Source of the DNA: Strigamia acuminata
Taxonomy: Eukaryota > Arthropoda > Chilopoda > Geophilomorpha > Linotaeniidae
DNA length: 64,000 bases
Assembly (NCBI GenBank): GCA_949358305.1
Contig: OX442314.1
Coordinates: forward strand, 33,227,608-33,291,607
Direction of reading: 5' to 3'
This document shows, piece by piece, positions 10,495 through 20,872 of the stretch. A program made the position numbers and the translations under genes. Position 1 is the first letter of the stretch. Each line of letters opens with the position of its first letter. Under the pieces are notes generated by a model. That model saw only the letters and a list, made by a program, of their open reading frames with translations, did not search any database and was not told where the DNA came from.

Positions 10495-11066
10495 TGTTAC
10501 GTGGAATCCGGGCCTAATCAGGTCTCCACGCAACTATGTTTAATTGGGGTTTAGTGAGTGTGAAAGGAAAGAATGAGATTCATTTATGCTTTAAATTCAA
10601 TTCAGATTTATTTGACCGGACAAACAAAGTTTGTTCGATCCCTTATAAATTCAGATACATTTATTCTCAACAGGTCAGAATGTTATTTTGGATAAATTGT
10701 CACTTCTTACATTTGTCAAATGTACAACCTTTATTAATTGGGTTATGAACTACTGTGTGATAACTTAATTGCGATGTAATTAAATTGGTTTTATAGTCAT
10801 CAGCCGCACTCTTTATTGAGGCGACATCAGACTCTCTAGTTCTGAAAAGCAAAAGTGATTAGAGACCTGTCTTAGTGCGGGCTCCTTATTTATAGCAAAT
10901 CTGCCATAAACCCCATAATTGAATTGATCGGTCCATCACATGGCGATGACGGAGTCCAAGCCGTCAGCGCCATCTGTGGCCGAAATTTAGCAACATTTAA
11001 CCTAATAATGATTCGAATTACGTGCTACGAATCGCGCATCAATTGGCACGGTTCGTACACGTGACA
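10495..11066 (-). repeat. Element 1 5' LTR (complete)
   Basis: This 572-bp LTR has inverted ends TGTTACGTG and CACGTGACA and is followed by ATAC, the target duplication. The first 240 bp on the + strand are shared with the left LTR remnant. Transcription start and poly(A) sites cannot be placed from sequence alone. Confidence 0.85.
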
Positions 11067-11984
11067 ATACAGTCGCCTAAACGGCGCTATGATAATATCA
11101 AGTCGGCTTCATCGGATGGGTAAGATGTCATCTGAATCGGTTGATTATTTGGTCCTAATTGTACATCGGGGTCTGGTTCAAATCTGTAATGAAAAAGTTA
11201 GTATCCGAGGACTTCCGGTTGACTGTATCTGCATCGCCACAAACTTGGGGCGGTTATTGGTTTAAATGGCTTGTGAGAGCCATTTACCAATTGACCTCTT
11301 ATAAATGTTTTAAGACAATTATAATTGGTGTGATACGTCAAATTGGTTCTTCATACGAGAGTAAACTGTTGCGAGTTTACAATCATATCTTCTAGTTCCG
11401 TGTAATGGATGTATTTATTAGAGTATTACTTTTCAGTAAATACTCGTAATAATTCTGCTTACATAAAGTTGGCAATTTAGCTACACATTTACTGGCAAGT
11501 AAATGCTAATGTAGCTAGTCTTCAGTTTTGTACAGTTCTGGAAGAAGTATCCATGTTTATGCACAATGCTGAGTTGTGACATAAACCAGCTGGGGATTTA
11601 ATCTAACTAAACTTTTCCGAGTTTAGTTATTTCAACCCTAATGTTACATTTTCGACACGCTGTTCGGCAGCCGTGGTTTACTGTAACTGGCAGGCCTTGT
11701 GGAACACTTGTTGAAATATATCCGGCCCGACGGGATTCTTACTACTCATCGCCGCGACCTGATCTCCTCACGGCCACACAGCCGTCATCGGGCACCCGGA
11801 CATGGAGGCATCATATCACCCATCTCCACGTCAAGTGTACGCCGTATGTATGTTCTCATAGGCCCGCAGTATAAGGGGCATTGGCTGCGCAATCAACAGG
11901 CAAGCTTGTGTTTGCGCAATCAACATAACACCGAAGTAGTAGAATGGGCTCAAGAAAACATATAGTCAAAATATCTGGTCAAGA
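11067..11984. other. No supported gene
   Basis: Flank of element 1. The GC-richer interval 11640-11965 has two overlapping open frames in different phases, neither recognisable. It could be a decayed retroelement internal region, because protease-like sequence follows. Confidence 0.4.
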
Positions 11985-12280
11985 GCGAGCTACTTCCTGT
12001 TGCGAGGAAGTATATACTCGGGGAAAACAATAGCTTGGCCACTGCTCCAATGAGAGCAATGGTCCTGCAAATCCCCCCAATCACTGGTCCAGGTGATGGG
12101 ATACTCAGGACACATTTTCAGTCCAGGTGGTCAACAAGACAGACCATAGCTCTCTGCTAGGTCGGGACAGGAACTGGATAGCGAGGAACACTTTTGGATT
12201 AAGTCTTTCAACTTGATCCGCAGGGGTCCACGCTTGGAGCAGGTGCGAGGGGAAGATTTAATCCCCTAAACCTAGTTTTG
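11985..12280 (+). pseudogene. Decayed Gypsy-like protease fragment
   Basis: A short open stretch reads FSVQVVNKTDHSSLLGRD followed shortly by NWIAR, which resembles the C-terminal half of a retropepsin (the LLGRDW motif). Just upstream, ACTTCCTGTTGCGAGGAAGT forms a perfect short hairpin. That sequence and the next 120 bases recur at about 14012-14140. The frame is closed by stops on both sides. This is a weak, pattern-based call. Confidence 0.35.
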
Positions 12281-12524
12281 AGGTAACTTTGCAGAGTTAC
12301 CACAAAACAACATAATATCTGTATTTATTTTCATAAATATAAGATAAACTTGTTTAATGCCTTGAAATCACATAAAAGTTGCATTTTATGTGGTTTCACG
12401 TCAAACTGCAAATTCTATTCGAATTTACCGCTTATTGACGTCAGCACCATCTATCGGTGGGATTTGGCATGATATCGCGTAAACAATACCGTGTTCGTCA
12501 TAAGTTCAATGCCCAAGAGTCTTC

Positions 12525-12985
12525 AAAGGTTGCGTATTTTTTTATGAGTGAATCTTCTGTCTTGCTATCTAGCAATTGTACCACATCATCTTTCAGCACT
12601 TTTTAATCATCTGGTTTACTATAGTTTTTGGAAATCCAGTGCTCAACGTCATTGCGACACATAACAATAGGTACATTAGAGATAAACTTAAGCATTGCTG
12701 AAACAATCCCTTGTTCACGGTCGCATGAAAATTGAATGTTGCAGGTATTCTCCATCTTAATCGCCTTTAAAGCAAACTGCAAAAAAGTTCATGACTGCTG
12801 GCAAATTTCCTTTCGTGCCGCATAGATGCTACTAGAAAGATTGGATTTCCCATCATTCTAATATTTTTTATGACTAGCGTTGAGACATAAAAATCCTCCA
12901 TTTGGAAAGTTGGTGTCGTATGTGGCAACGTGTGGAAGTGCTTTTGTTGTTGTTGCTTAAAGGAACGATGATTCTTGCACACTTG
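12525..12985 (-). pseudogene. MULE-like transposase remnant, N-terminal half
   Basis: On the - strand the reading FQMEDFYVSTLVIKNIRM, then NPIFLVASMRHERKFASSHE, then DREQGIVSAMLKFISNVP and DVEHWISKNY matches the layout of Phantom-type MULE transposases. In that family a catalytic-core HERKF block is followed by a D-E..IV block and a W block. One stop interrupts it, after SKPDD. Its left part, FQMEDFYV to HERKF, is also present at about 45122-45260 (repeat D). It pairs with the C-terminal remnant at 4980-5450, on the other side of element 1. Confidence 0.5.
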
Positions 12986-13079
12986 ATTTCACTTGGAAGA
13001 GCACAAACAACAACCAAATCTGGATAGAATCAACAAATGCTGATAACTAATGTGTAATTCAATTAAACCAAATGAGAAA

Positions 13080-13403
13080 TCATTTGAAAGACGGTTCTCT
13101 CTCTCTTTTAATTAAGTTTTGGACTTGAACCAAATCTCTGGGGCGATCAACAGACACATGTGCTAAATAAATGTTCACCTGTGGGATTCGCGGCTCAAGA
13201 GGTGGTGAGACCAGCAATGCAAAGAAAACCCTTCCCTCATTATGGAAACAGTTGGCCATAGCCTTCAGAAACTCGAGTTTGTTCAGCGTATGGTCTGCTG
13301 CGATCCGGGTCTTACAATTAATGGCTACGCTAATGTATATCTGGCCTGCAAAATGTCTAGGAGTAAAAAGGTTAAATAAACACAAAGGTAAGTAAAAAAG
13401 CAA
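13080..13403 (-). CDS. Unidentified ORF, possible exon
   Basis: A 107-codon open frame on the - strand. Its middle (INCKTRIAADHTLNKLEFL, then MANCFHNEGRVFFALL) looks like real protein in composition. ATTTTGCAG near 13350 is a plausible 3' splice site, so the true coding part may begin there and not at the listed start. I do not recognise the family. It could be a host exon or a piece of an old element. Confidence 0.3.
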   Translation of the reverse strand: MLFYLPLCLFNLFTPRHFAGQIYISVAINCKTRIAADHTLNKLEFLKAMANCFHNEGRVFFALLVSPPLEPRIPQVNIYLAHVSVDRPRDLVQVQNLIKREREPSFK

Positions 13404-13777
13404 TTTACAATAATAAATAAAGATAAGTGAATTAATACTAAACTAGGGATAAATGGGAATGAAAATAAAGAGGGCGACAACAATCGCGAAGCAATACGGA
13501 TAGCGCGCACGCGGCAAGAGCTTGTTGTTTCACAAAAGCGAAACTGCAGTGCAAAGTGGGAATGCTAATTCAATGGATTTATACAGTGCAGGCTCAAAAT
13601 CTGTCTTGAATATGCTGCCCGATAATAGGAATCGTTACACCAAAACGGTTAATTTGTAGCTCACCCCAGCCAAATTGAAGTGAAATGGGCCTAGGGAGTT
13701 TTCACACCCTAGACACAGCAAGCAAAAAAAGAAAACACTTTTAGGCAGAATTCTCTCCCTTGCCACGTTCTCTATCG

Positions 13778-13993
13778 TCAATGCAGAAGTTCGGCCCTGG
13801 CGATGGAGTCCGCATCGTCATCGTCATCCGAGTTGTCCAACACATCAGGCAAGTCCGGCGCGTCCACCAAAACCTTGAGAGAATTGTCCGGCGCGTGATA
13901 TACCACTACGTGGTATGGCTGAGTCACATTGCCATCTCCGTCTATCAGCAGCATTGTGTTGGGCCCAACGAGTACAAAACAAGTATAAAACAA
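13778..13993 (-). pseudogene. Gypsy pol C-terminal fragment
   Basis: The 71-residue open frame begins FVLVGPNTMLLIDGDG and ends in an Asp-rich tail. It is alignable by eye with the end of pol of element 3 (TGPNTVILMDKDG, then YNVVELRHW and an Asp-rich tail). I take it as the post-integrase tail of a decayed Gypsy pol. Nothing else of that element is intact here. Confidence 0.5.
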
Positions 13994-14011
13994 AATATCA
14001 AATCATGAGCG

Positions 14012-14140
14012 CCTGACTTCCTGTTGCAAGGAAGTATATACCTTTGATAGGATTACTGGGGGACCATTGTTCCAATAGGAACACTGGTCACCAGAATCCT
14101 TCCAATCCCTGAGAACAGAAACTGAATACTTAGGACACAG
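14012..14140 (+). repeat. Short repeat shared with 11985-12125
   Basis: It starts with the same hairpin-forming sequence (ACTTCCTGTTGCAAGGAAGT, then ATATAC) and shares GTTCCAATAGGAACA- and TACTTAGGACACA-like motifs with the copy at 11985. It lies beside the pol fragment, so both copies probably derive from the same extinct Gypsy family. Confidence 0.45.
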
Positions 14141-14594
14141 CTATCTTTTAGGCATTGGTGGCGATGGGAAAAAATAATCCCGGCCAGATTTACATGCAAA
14201 CTCATTAGCTGTTCGGTCGTCATGAATTTTTCATTGTAAATAAAAAGTATCATTTTTCTTACAAATCCTGGTGGCGCAAAATCATTGAGGGCAATTAATT
14301 GCTCCAAAATGTCACCCGTAGTTACACATCAGTAATATTCTCCTGGCACTGCAGCTTCAGCCATGTTTTATGATAGCCTACTTTTAATAAAATGACATTT
14401 TTTTTCGATTTATAAGGGGTTGGGCTGCCACATGGATACAGTTACAACTATTTTGCAAAAATAATTATTTTAATTTAACTTAATTTAAGACAAAAACAAC
14501 AACAAATTACTAAAGAAAAAAACATCGTACATTTCTCCAAACATTATTAATTAAAAACAAATAAATTCTCATAAATAAATAGCTTTTATCTTTA
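14141..14594. other. No gene seen
   Basis: AT-rich sequence between the decayed fragments and element 2. It ends with TCTTTA (14589-14594), the left target duplication of element 2. Confidence 0.5.
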
Positions 14595-14761
14595 TTGTGT
14601 TCGTATGATTTGATGAATGATGGTCAAGAAAGACAACATGTCGGCCATAGTAAACTAAACTGACTGATTTATTGTCGAATTACAATATAGGTGGCGCTGC
14701 TCTTAAAAGCGCCAAAACATAACGATTGGTCAAGATTGACCAATGGAGTAAGACACTCCAA
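14595..14761 (-). repeat. Element 2 3' LTR
   Basis: A 167-bp direct repeat of 19215-19381, ending at the inner side next to the polypurine tract (AAAGGGGATG on the - strand, 14762-14771). Confidence 0.85.
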
Positions 14762-14918
14762 CATCCCCTTTAATTGGGAGAAACACCAATTATACAATCA
14801 AGAAAAGGATAAAACAAATTAAACATTAAACACATGTAATAAAAGCTAATAAAGAACAAAGTTGAAATTTAAGCAAATACAAAATGAAATCAATTATTTC
14901 AAAACACAAACACAAACA

Positions 14919-17342
14919 TCAATTCGGTGGGAAACCATAAAAGTCCGTTTGTTTCCTGTTTCGGACTGGTCGAGGGCTAAGCGCTGAAGGAACTGGAGCA
15001 CTCGAGCCAGCAATTGCAGGTGGCGATGGCGCACGAACGGGCAGCGGTGGTGCATGTGTTGGCACAACATTCTGTGGTACGACAGCTGGTGGAATGACGA
15101 GTGGTGGATCAAGCACGGGCACAGGCGGTGCAGTCGGCGGTGAAGTGAGTGCAAAAGGGAGCAGGGAACTTCTACAATCTTTCCCCCCATTTTGTGGCAA
15201 CAAACTCGGATCCGCGCGACGTCGCAACTGGTCAATGTGGCGATTCCACGTCACATCAAGGGCAACTTCTACGTCGTACGTGGATGAGGAAGTTTTCTTC
15301 TTTATTATTCCTGGAATCCACTTAGGCGTACCGCGATAATCTCGAGCAAACACGAGATCCCCAACGTCGAAACGGCGCGGAATGTCAATCTGGTCGACAT
15401 CAGGCAATAGTCGTGGGTTCAGCAAGTGTAGTCGAGTTCGGATTTCACGTTGAAGAAAGGCGGCAGCTGGTGTAACTTTCGTCGTGGCGTGAGGTGTTGA
15501 GCGATACGATGAGATAAAGCGTGATACGGCATCCGACAAGGAGAAATTTAAGGTTAGAAATTTATCAACTTGATTTTTAAAAGTCTTCACAAAACCCTCA
15601 ACCGCGCCATTTGTAGCTGGATGGTATGGCGGTGAGAGAGTGTGACGAATTCCATTTATCGCCAAGAACTGGCGAAATTCCTGCGAGGTGAACTGTGGCC
15701 CGTTGTCGGTATGGAAATGCAATGGCAAACCGTGATTTTCGAACCAAGACTTGATTACTTCAATGGTGGCGGCAGCAGTGGTTTTAGTCATCTTGCGAAC
15801 TTCGCACCACTTGGTTTTTGCGTCAACCGCCAGCAGGAACATCGCGTTGTGGAATGGGCCGGCGAAATCGAGATGTACCCGTCCCCACACCTGGTCTGGA
15901 ACTGGCCAACTGACAGTGTTTGATTTTGGCGGATCGGGCAAGCTTCGCTGGCATACATCGCAATTCTTAACTGTGCGCTCGATGTCAGCGTCGATTCTAG
16001 GCCACCAAACCGTGGCTCGCGCCAACGATTTGGTACGGACAATGCCGTAATGACCCGCATGGAGCTCGACCAACACCGAACGACTAACAGCTTTCGGAAT
16101 CACCAACCTGTCGGAGAGAAATAAATATTCATCAAAGGTTGAGAATGAGTCTCGCTGTTTATAAAATTCAGCAACATCCAACGTCCGCGATTCCCATCCG
16201 GTGCGAACATGTCGCAAAACAGCTTGCAATACTTCATCAGCTGCATATGCAGCTTTGAGAGAAGTAGCAGTCATGGGAAAATCTGAAATGAGAGTTGAAT
16301 AAATTTTGTTAATGCCGACTTCCAAATCTTCTTTGCTGTCCACACTCGGTTGTGGATTACGAGACAAGCCATCGGCAATGGCGTTGTCCACAGCAGGCAC
16401 GTGTTCAATTACGAAATCATATGCGGATAAAAATACCGCCCAACGATGCAGTCGTGCAGCCACGATCTGATTACATCCCTTTTTCTCTCCGAATATCGAG
16501 ACAAGGGATTTGTGGTCCGTACGCAGAAAGAAACAACGCCCAAACAGGTAGTGGTGGAATTTTCTTATGCCATAAATAATGGCGAATCCCTCACGCTCTA
16601 TCTGTGCGTAGTTCTTCTGCGCGGCCGACAAAAGAGAACTTGCAAAGGCAATTGGCCTGTGAGTACCGTCTGGATCGAGGTGCGACAAGAACGCTCCCAC
16701 GCCTACCGGGGAAGCATCGACTGTCAGAAACAATTTTTTAGACTGATCAAAGTGAACCAACGCTGACTCTGTGGATACTGCAACCTTAACCTTTTTCCAT
16801 GTGGACTCGTGCTCCTCTGTCCACTTCCACTCGACATCGTCACGTGTTAAACGATATAACGGTTCGAGCAGAGTAGACAAATTTGCAACAAAGCGACCGT
16901 AGTAATTGATGAGACCAAGGAACGATTTCAAAGAGGTTACATCACTGGGGCGCGTTGCATCTCGTAAAGGAGCGAGTTTGGAATCTATCGGGGAAATGCC
17001 ATGTTTAGAAATATTCAAACCTAGGAACTGGATCGACCGTTGCATAAAGCGACACTTCCGGCGATTCAAAGTACGCCCGGCTCCGCCGAATGTCGACAGG
17101 AGCACATCCAAGTTTTGCAGGTGAACTGTGTTAGTCACACCTGTCACGGCAGAATCATCGATAAACGGCTGAGCGCTGTTCACCTTGGCGGTCAACTGGT
17201 CCATCGTTTGTTGGAATAGAGCGGGAGCGGATGAAATTCCATAAAACAACCTATTTACTCTAAAAAGGCCCAAATGCGTATTAATCGTACAGGACATTTT
17301 ACTCTCCTCATCTAGTTCCAGTTGATTAAAAGCTGAATTCAT
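14919..17342 (-). CDS. pol: Element 2 pol: RT (rest), RNase H, integrase
   Basis: About 800 codons without a stop. It enters RT after the first conserved Asp block (NSAFNQLELDEESKM) and includes the RT catalytic FIDD and an RNase H (TVDASPVGVGAFL, QIEREGFAI, NAIADGLSR). The integrase has an HHCC zinc finger (ELHAGHYGI to CDVCQ), a catalytic Asp in LDFAGP, a second in HTDNGPQF, and a Glu in NGAVEGFVK. The C-terminal tail is Pro-rich. It is out of frame with the upstream ORF because of a 13-base homopolymer at 17362-17374. Its listed ATG at 17342 is internal to RT and not a real start. Confidence 0.85.
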   Translation of the reverse strand: MNSAFNQLELDEESKMSCTINTHLGLFRVNRLFYGISSAPALFQQTMDQLTAKVNSAQPFIDDSAVTGVTNTVHLQNLDVLLSTFGGAGRTLNRRKCRFMQRSIQFLGLNISKHGISPIDSKLAPLRDATRPSDVTSLKSFLGLINYYGRFVANLSTLLEPLYRLTRDDVEWKWTEEHESTWKKVKVAVSTESALVHFDQSKKLFLTVDASPVGVGAFLSHLDPDGTHRPIAFASSLLSAAQKNYAQIEREGFAIIYGIRKFHHYLFGRCFFLRTDHKSLVSIFGEKKGCNQIVAARLHRWAVFLSAYDFVIEHVPAVDNAIADGLSRNPQPSVDSKEDLEVGINKIYSTLISDFPMTATSLKAAYAADEVLQAVLRHVRTGWESRTLDVAEFYKQRDSFSTFDEYLFLSDRLVIPKAVSRSVLVELHAGHYGIVRTKSLARATVWWPRIDADIERTVKNCDVCQRSLPDPPKSNTVSWPVPDQVWGRVHLDFAGPFHNAMFLLAVDAKTKWCEVRKMTKTTAAATIEVIKSWFENHGLPLHFHTDNGPQFTSQEFRQFLAINGIRHTLSPPYHPATNGAVEGFVKTFKNQVDKFLTLNFSLSDAVSRFISSYRSTPHATTKVTPAAAFLQREIRTRLHLLNPRLLPDVDQIDIPRRFDVGDLVFARDYRGTPKWIPGIIKKKTSSSTYDVEVALDVTWNRHIDQLRRRADPSLLPQNGGKDCRSSLLPFALTSPPTAPPVPVLDPPLVIPPAVVPQNVVPTHAPPLPVRAPSPPAIAGSSAPVPSALSPRPVRNRKQTDFYGFPPN

Positions 17343-19008
17343 ATCTAATACTGAATAAGTTCCCCCCCCCCCCCGACAATTTGGCGGTCACATCTGCAAA
17401 TAAAGGCAAAGGATATGAGTTGGGAAAATTAGCTTTGTTAATTGTCCGATTATAGCAACCAGCCAATTTGATGGTGCCATCAGACTTTTTAACATGCATC
17501 ACGGGCGTTGCCCAACGTGATGATGCAACTGGGGAAATAATACCGAGCGCTTGCAAACGCGCTAACTCAGCCTCGACCAATGGCTTAACTGCTATGGGGA
17601 CTGGATAAGCTTTTAGAAAAATCGGCTGCACCGTTGGATCAACGTCAATGTGGACTGTGGACTTGTTAAAGCAACCAATTTCATCGCGGAAAGTGTGCTC
17701 GTGCTTCAGCAACAACGTTTCCAAAGCTTTGGCGGAAGTGGAATCGAGAACCTCGGGCTGAGTTGCAATGGGATCGACCTTGTAGATTTTCGCGCCGACC
17801 GCTTCAGCAGTTTTCGAAAAGAGCCCGAACATGCATAACCAACCTCTGCCCAACAACGGAACTGGACCATCCCGTGCGACACAGAGTGGCAATTGAAAAT
17901 TACGATTTTTGAACCTGACTGGAACTTCAATAACTCCCTCCATCTGTATTTGGTCGCCTGTGTACGTGTACATGTTGCACGGGATGGTCTGCAATGGAAA
18001 ATGAGAGAAATGTTTTAGATATAAATCAAGAGCAATAATTGAAGCACCTGCCCCCGTGTCCATCTCCATATCGAGATTGACACCATCGATACAAATGGTA
18101 ATCATGACTGGCTTCACACGTGGCAAATGCACGGAATTAACTGCAGTTGCAGGACTAGTGTGAACTCGATAGAAATCCATGTCCTCGTTAAAACGAACAA
18201 CGTGAGTGGAATCCGATGCTGGAACACGAGAACGACACACCGGACGAATATGTCCAGTTTTACCACAGCCGTGGCACTTGGCGTCCCGAAAACGACACGC
18301 ATCGCGAGAATGGTCTGATTTACTACAAGCTAAGCACCCGGACGCATTTCCTTTACTGGATGGTCGGTGTGGTACAGGGAAAGCAGCATTTTTCTTCGTA
18401 AAGCGCTTCCCGCTTCGCTTGTTCGGCTCGTATCGCGGTTTTGACTCGTGGAGTTTGTGCACAGGAGTGGCGTTGGTATTTTGGGCAGCAATAGTTGAAA
18501 ACTCCTTCGATGACACCTCAGCGGAAGCCGCAAAAGAAACAGCGTCGTCGAAAGTCAAATCAGTTTTCAGGGTTAACGCTTGTTGGACCTGCTCGTTTTG
18601 CAGGCCACACAAAAATCGATTCCGCAGCTCGTCTGCTTTATTTTCTTTGAAGTCGCAATTCATGGCGAGCTCCTGCAGAACCACGGCATAGTCGGTAACC
18701 GATTCACCTGGCAGGCGATCGCGCCGGTGAAATCGTCGAATTTCAGCCAAAGTAAGCGGCTTCGGGCGGGCGTTCTTCTGCACGAGCGCTACCAATTCTT
18801 TGTATTTCAGTTCAGCCGGCTTTTTGGGTGCTGCAAGCGACACCAAAAGCTTAAACGTCGGCATTCCCACGTACGAAATCAGCGTATGGACCTGCTCCGT
18901 ATCATCAACTATTTTGTTGCAGGCGAAAATACTCGCCATACGCAAACAATACAGTTCCCAGTCATCGTTGGGATCGTATTCGCGAGGTGTGCCTTTCAAC
19001 GTCGACAT
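17326..19008 (-). CDS. gag: Element 2 gag-protease-RT (N-terminal part)
   Basis: This is the first 560 codons of a fused Gag-Pol. It has a capsid-like region (about 1-170), two CCHC zinc knuckles (CX2CX4HX4C twice, about residues 225-260, including CHGCGKTGHIRPVC), a retropepsin with DTGAGASI and LLGRGW, and the first RT block (WATPVMHVKKSDG, ending at PLPLFADVTAKLS). The start ATG at 19008 is the first in frame. It leaves the RT frame at the poly-G tract and ends 16 codons later. Related to the broken copy at 19842-22060. Confidence 0.85.
   Translation of the reverse strand: MSTLKGTPREYDPNDDWELYCLRMASIFACNKIVDDTEQVHTLISYVGMPTFKLLVSLAAPKKPAELKYKELVALVQKNARPKPLTLAEIRRFHRRDRLPGESVTDYAVVLQELAMNCDFKENKADELRNRFLCGLQNEQVQQALTLKTDLTFDDAVSFAASAEVSSKEFSTIAAQNTNATPVHKLHESKPRYEPNKRSGKRFTKKNAAFPVPHRPSSKGNASGCLACSKSDHSRDACRFRDAKCHGCGKTGHIRPVCRSRVPASDSTHVVRFNEDMDFYRVHTSPATAVNSVHLPRVKPVMITICIDGVNLDMEMDTGAGASIIALDLYLKHFSHFPLQTIPCNMYTYTGDQIQMEGVIEVPVRFKNRNFQLPLCVARDGPVPLLGRGWLCMFGLFSKTAEAVGAKIYKVDPIATQPEVLDSTSAKALETLLLKHEHTFRDEIGCFNKSTVHIDVDPTVQPIFLKAYPVPIAVKPLVEAELARLQALGIISPVASSRWATPVMHVKKSDGTIKLAGCYNRTINKANFPNSYPLPLFADVTAKLSGGGGNLFSIRYEFSF
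17362..17374 (-). other. 13-base homopolymer breaking RT
   Basis: Thirteen consecutive C on the + strand (G on the coding strand) lie inside the RT. The tract has one G too many (or two too few) to keep the RT frame. The related copy at 19842-20080 has ordinary codons at this place. Polymerase slippage or a sequencing error would both fit. Confidence 0.8.
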
Positions 19009-19192
19009 CTTGATGGCAAGGAGACGGAATACAGCAGCAAAAACGCGAAAATTCGAAGCACAAAACGACTAGGCCTACTTCGGGGACGGCGTGGTCAGCG
19101 ACGATCAAAAACGGCCAAAAAGTTCATCAAAAGTTCAAAAACTCACAAATAAAGTTGATACGATACCGCATCTGGTAGTGGGTCGTCGATTG

Positions 19193-19210
19193 CGATCCCC
19201 CTCGTCGCCA
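19193..19210 (-). promoter_or_regulatory. Element 2 primer-binding site
   Basis: TGGCGACGAGGGGGATCG on the - strand, four bases inside the 5' LTR. It starts with the TGG expected against a tRNA CCA end. I do not name the tRNA. Confidence 0.65.
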
Positions 19211-19214
19211 ATTA

Positions 19215-19381
19215 TTGTGTTCGTATGATTTGATGAATGATGGTCAAGAAAGACAACATGTCGGCCATAGTAAACTAAACTGACTGATTTATTGTCGAAT
19301 TACAATATAGGTGGCGCTGCTCTTAAAAGCGCCAAAACATAACGATTGGTCAAGATTGACCGATGGAGTAAGACACTCCAA
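19215..19381 (-). repeat. Element 2 5' LTR
   Basis: 167-bp LTR, one visible mismatch to 14595-14761, directly followed by the right target duplication TCTTTA. Confidence 0.85.
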
Positions 19382-19558
19382 TCTTTACGCTATTGACAAG
19401 AAGCGCAATCACCTGAAAATCTGGTTTTATTGGGGATTTCGAGATTCATGTTAGGGAAATGTTTACTGAAGAAAAAACTGGTATCAAACGGTAAATAATT
19501 ACTTAGCGTCTTTAAACGATTACTAATTGTTAATTTTTAGTGGCAGGACCAAAAATAG

Positions 19559-19838
<280 letters not shown>

Positions 19839-20088
19839 GAAAAGACCAAGATAAGTGTTAATTGTACAACACATTTGACTTTCCGCATCTAAATCCAGCT
19901 GGTTATAAGCGGAAGTCATGTCCAAAATGGAGTACGTTTCTTCACCGGACAGTTTGGCAGTAATATTGGCAAATAATGGCAGTGGATACAAATTCGAAAG
20001 AATGGCTTTGTTAATGGTCCTGTTGTAACATCCGGCCAACTTGATGGTTCCATCAGTCTTCTTCACGTGCATCACAGGAGTCGCCCAG

Positions 20089-20872
20089 TAGGGATTGCAG
20101 TACCGGACGGTTTTTATGCTACCGGTATTCGGTACTGACATTTTTTCCGGTACTATATTCGGTTCCGGTACCGAATGAAAAATGAGCACCGGTATTAGGC
20201 CGGTACTACTACCGAGAGCGGTACTGGCACCGGTATTGGTATCGGTTCTGGATAGTCAATCCATTTCTCAACAAAAATATTTATTTGTCATGTATAATTA
20301 GATAATACTGTAGTACTACAATTTACTCTTGAAAATATGAACGTAAAAAGCACAATGAATCCAGAGACTGATCACCCAAGCGGCTACTTATCTTGGTGCA
20401 GAAAATTCCAGCTGACGAAAATGCCCGTTCCATCTCTTTAATAAACTTTACAACTTTACAAGTGACCATCACATGACGTTGTGAAATAGTTCCACACGGG
20501 ATTTTTGTTTATAGAAACTTCCGGCGTAGACACTTCCAGAGTAGGAATTTCCGGATTTTGTCCTAGTTCAGCCATTTGCCATTATTACTATTTCCAAGTT
20601 AATTTAAAAAGAGAAACTAACGAGTGAAATAAAATTTGTCACCTCCTACATCATTAGAAATGCTGGTAGTAGGTGGCGTTGTTGTGTCGTTAATGATGAT
20701 GGAAAGTACCGGTTCCCGTGTGAGGGACGGTTCCGGTACCAAGAAAAGCTTACGGTACTAGTACCGGCCCTCAGTACCGACAGAAAAAAACCTCGGTACC
20801 AAGAACTGGTACTGAATCCCGGTACCAATACCGGTACTGGAACCGATACTGAAACCGGTACTGCAATCCCTA
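20089..20872. mobile_element. Non-autonomous hAT transposon
   Basis: A 784-bp insertion into the RT of the broken mag-like copy. It has 18-bp perfect terminal inverted repeats TAGGGATTGCAGTACCGG and an 8-bp target duplication TCGCCCAG (20081-20088 and 20873-20880), the hallmark of hAT elements. Both ends (about 170-200 bp) are full of CCGGTAC/GGTACCGG motifs in both orientations, as expected for subterminal transposase-binding repeats. Only a scrap of transposase remains inside. Confidence 0.93.
20323..20469 (-). pseudogene. hAT transposase C-terminal remnant
   Basis: A 48-codon open frame on the - strand inside the hAT element. The stretch EMERAFSSAGIFCTKISSRL followed by LDSLCFLRSYF fits the C-terminal dimerisation domain of hAT transposases (the ER-FS-AG block and the L-FL-SY block). 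The catalytic DDE region is absent, so this is a deletion derivative that depends on a full-length relative. Confidence 0.75.

Larger units (their letters stand above)
5648..11066 (-). mobile_element. Gypsy element 1 (integrase-deleted)
   Basis: Ty3/Gypsy LTR retrotransposon on the - strand, flanked by a 4-bp target duplication ATAC (5644-5647 and 11067-11070). The 5' LTR is the right copy, 10495-11066 (572 bp), with ends TGTTACGTG and CACGTGACA. The 3' LTR is a 240-bp remnant at 5648-5887. The internal region carries gag and a pol that stops after RNase H. A deletion removed the integrase and the inner part of the 3' LTR and left pol joined directly to LTR sequence at about 5887. The element cannot integrate on its own. 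Confidence 0.9.
14595..19381 (-). mobile_element. Gypsy element 2 (mag/K02A2.6-like)
   Basis: Compact 4.8-kb Ty3/Gypsy element on the - strand with 167-bp LTRs (14595-14761 and 19215-19381) that differ at one position that I can see (ACCAATGG versus ACCGATGG). It is therefore young. LTR ends are TTG and CAA, and the flanks repeat TCTTTA (14589-14594 and 19382-19387). Gag, protease and the start of RT form one ORF. The rest of RT, RNase H and integrase are in a second frame after a poly-G tract. The short LTRs, double zinc knuckle and DTGA protease suggest the mag lineage. Confidence 0.88.

Noticed and set aside
11641-11965. Overlapping + strand ORFs as a gene
   Set aside because: Both frames are open only because the stretch is GC-rich. 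There are no recognisable motifs and the two frames conflict.
18206-19152. + strand ORFs of 161 and 190 codons inside element 2
   Set aside because: They are antisense to gag, which has clear zinc knuckles and capsid features.
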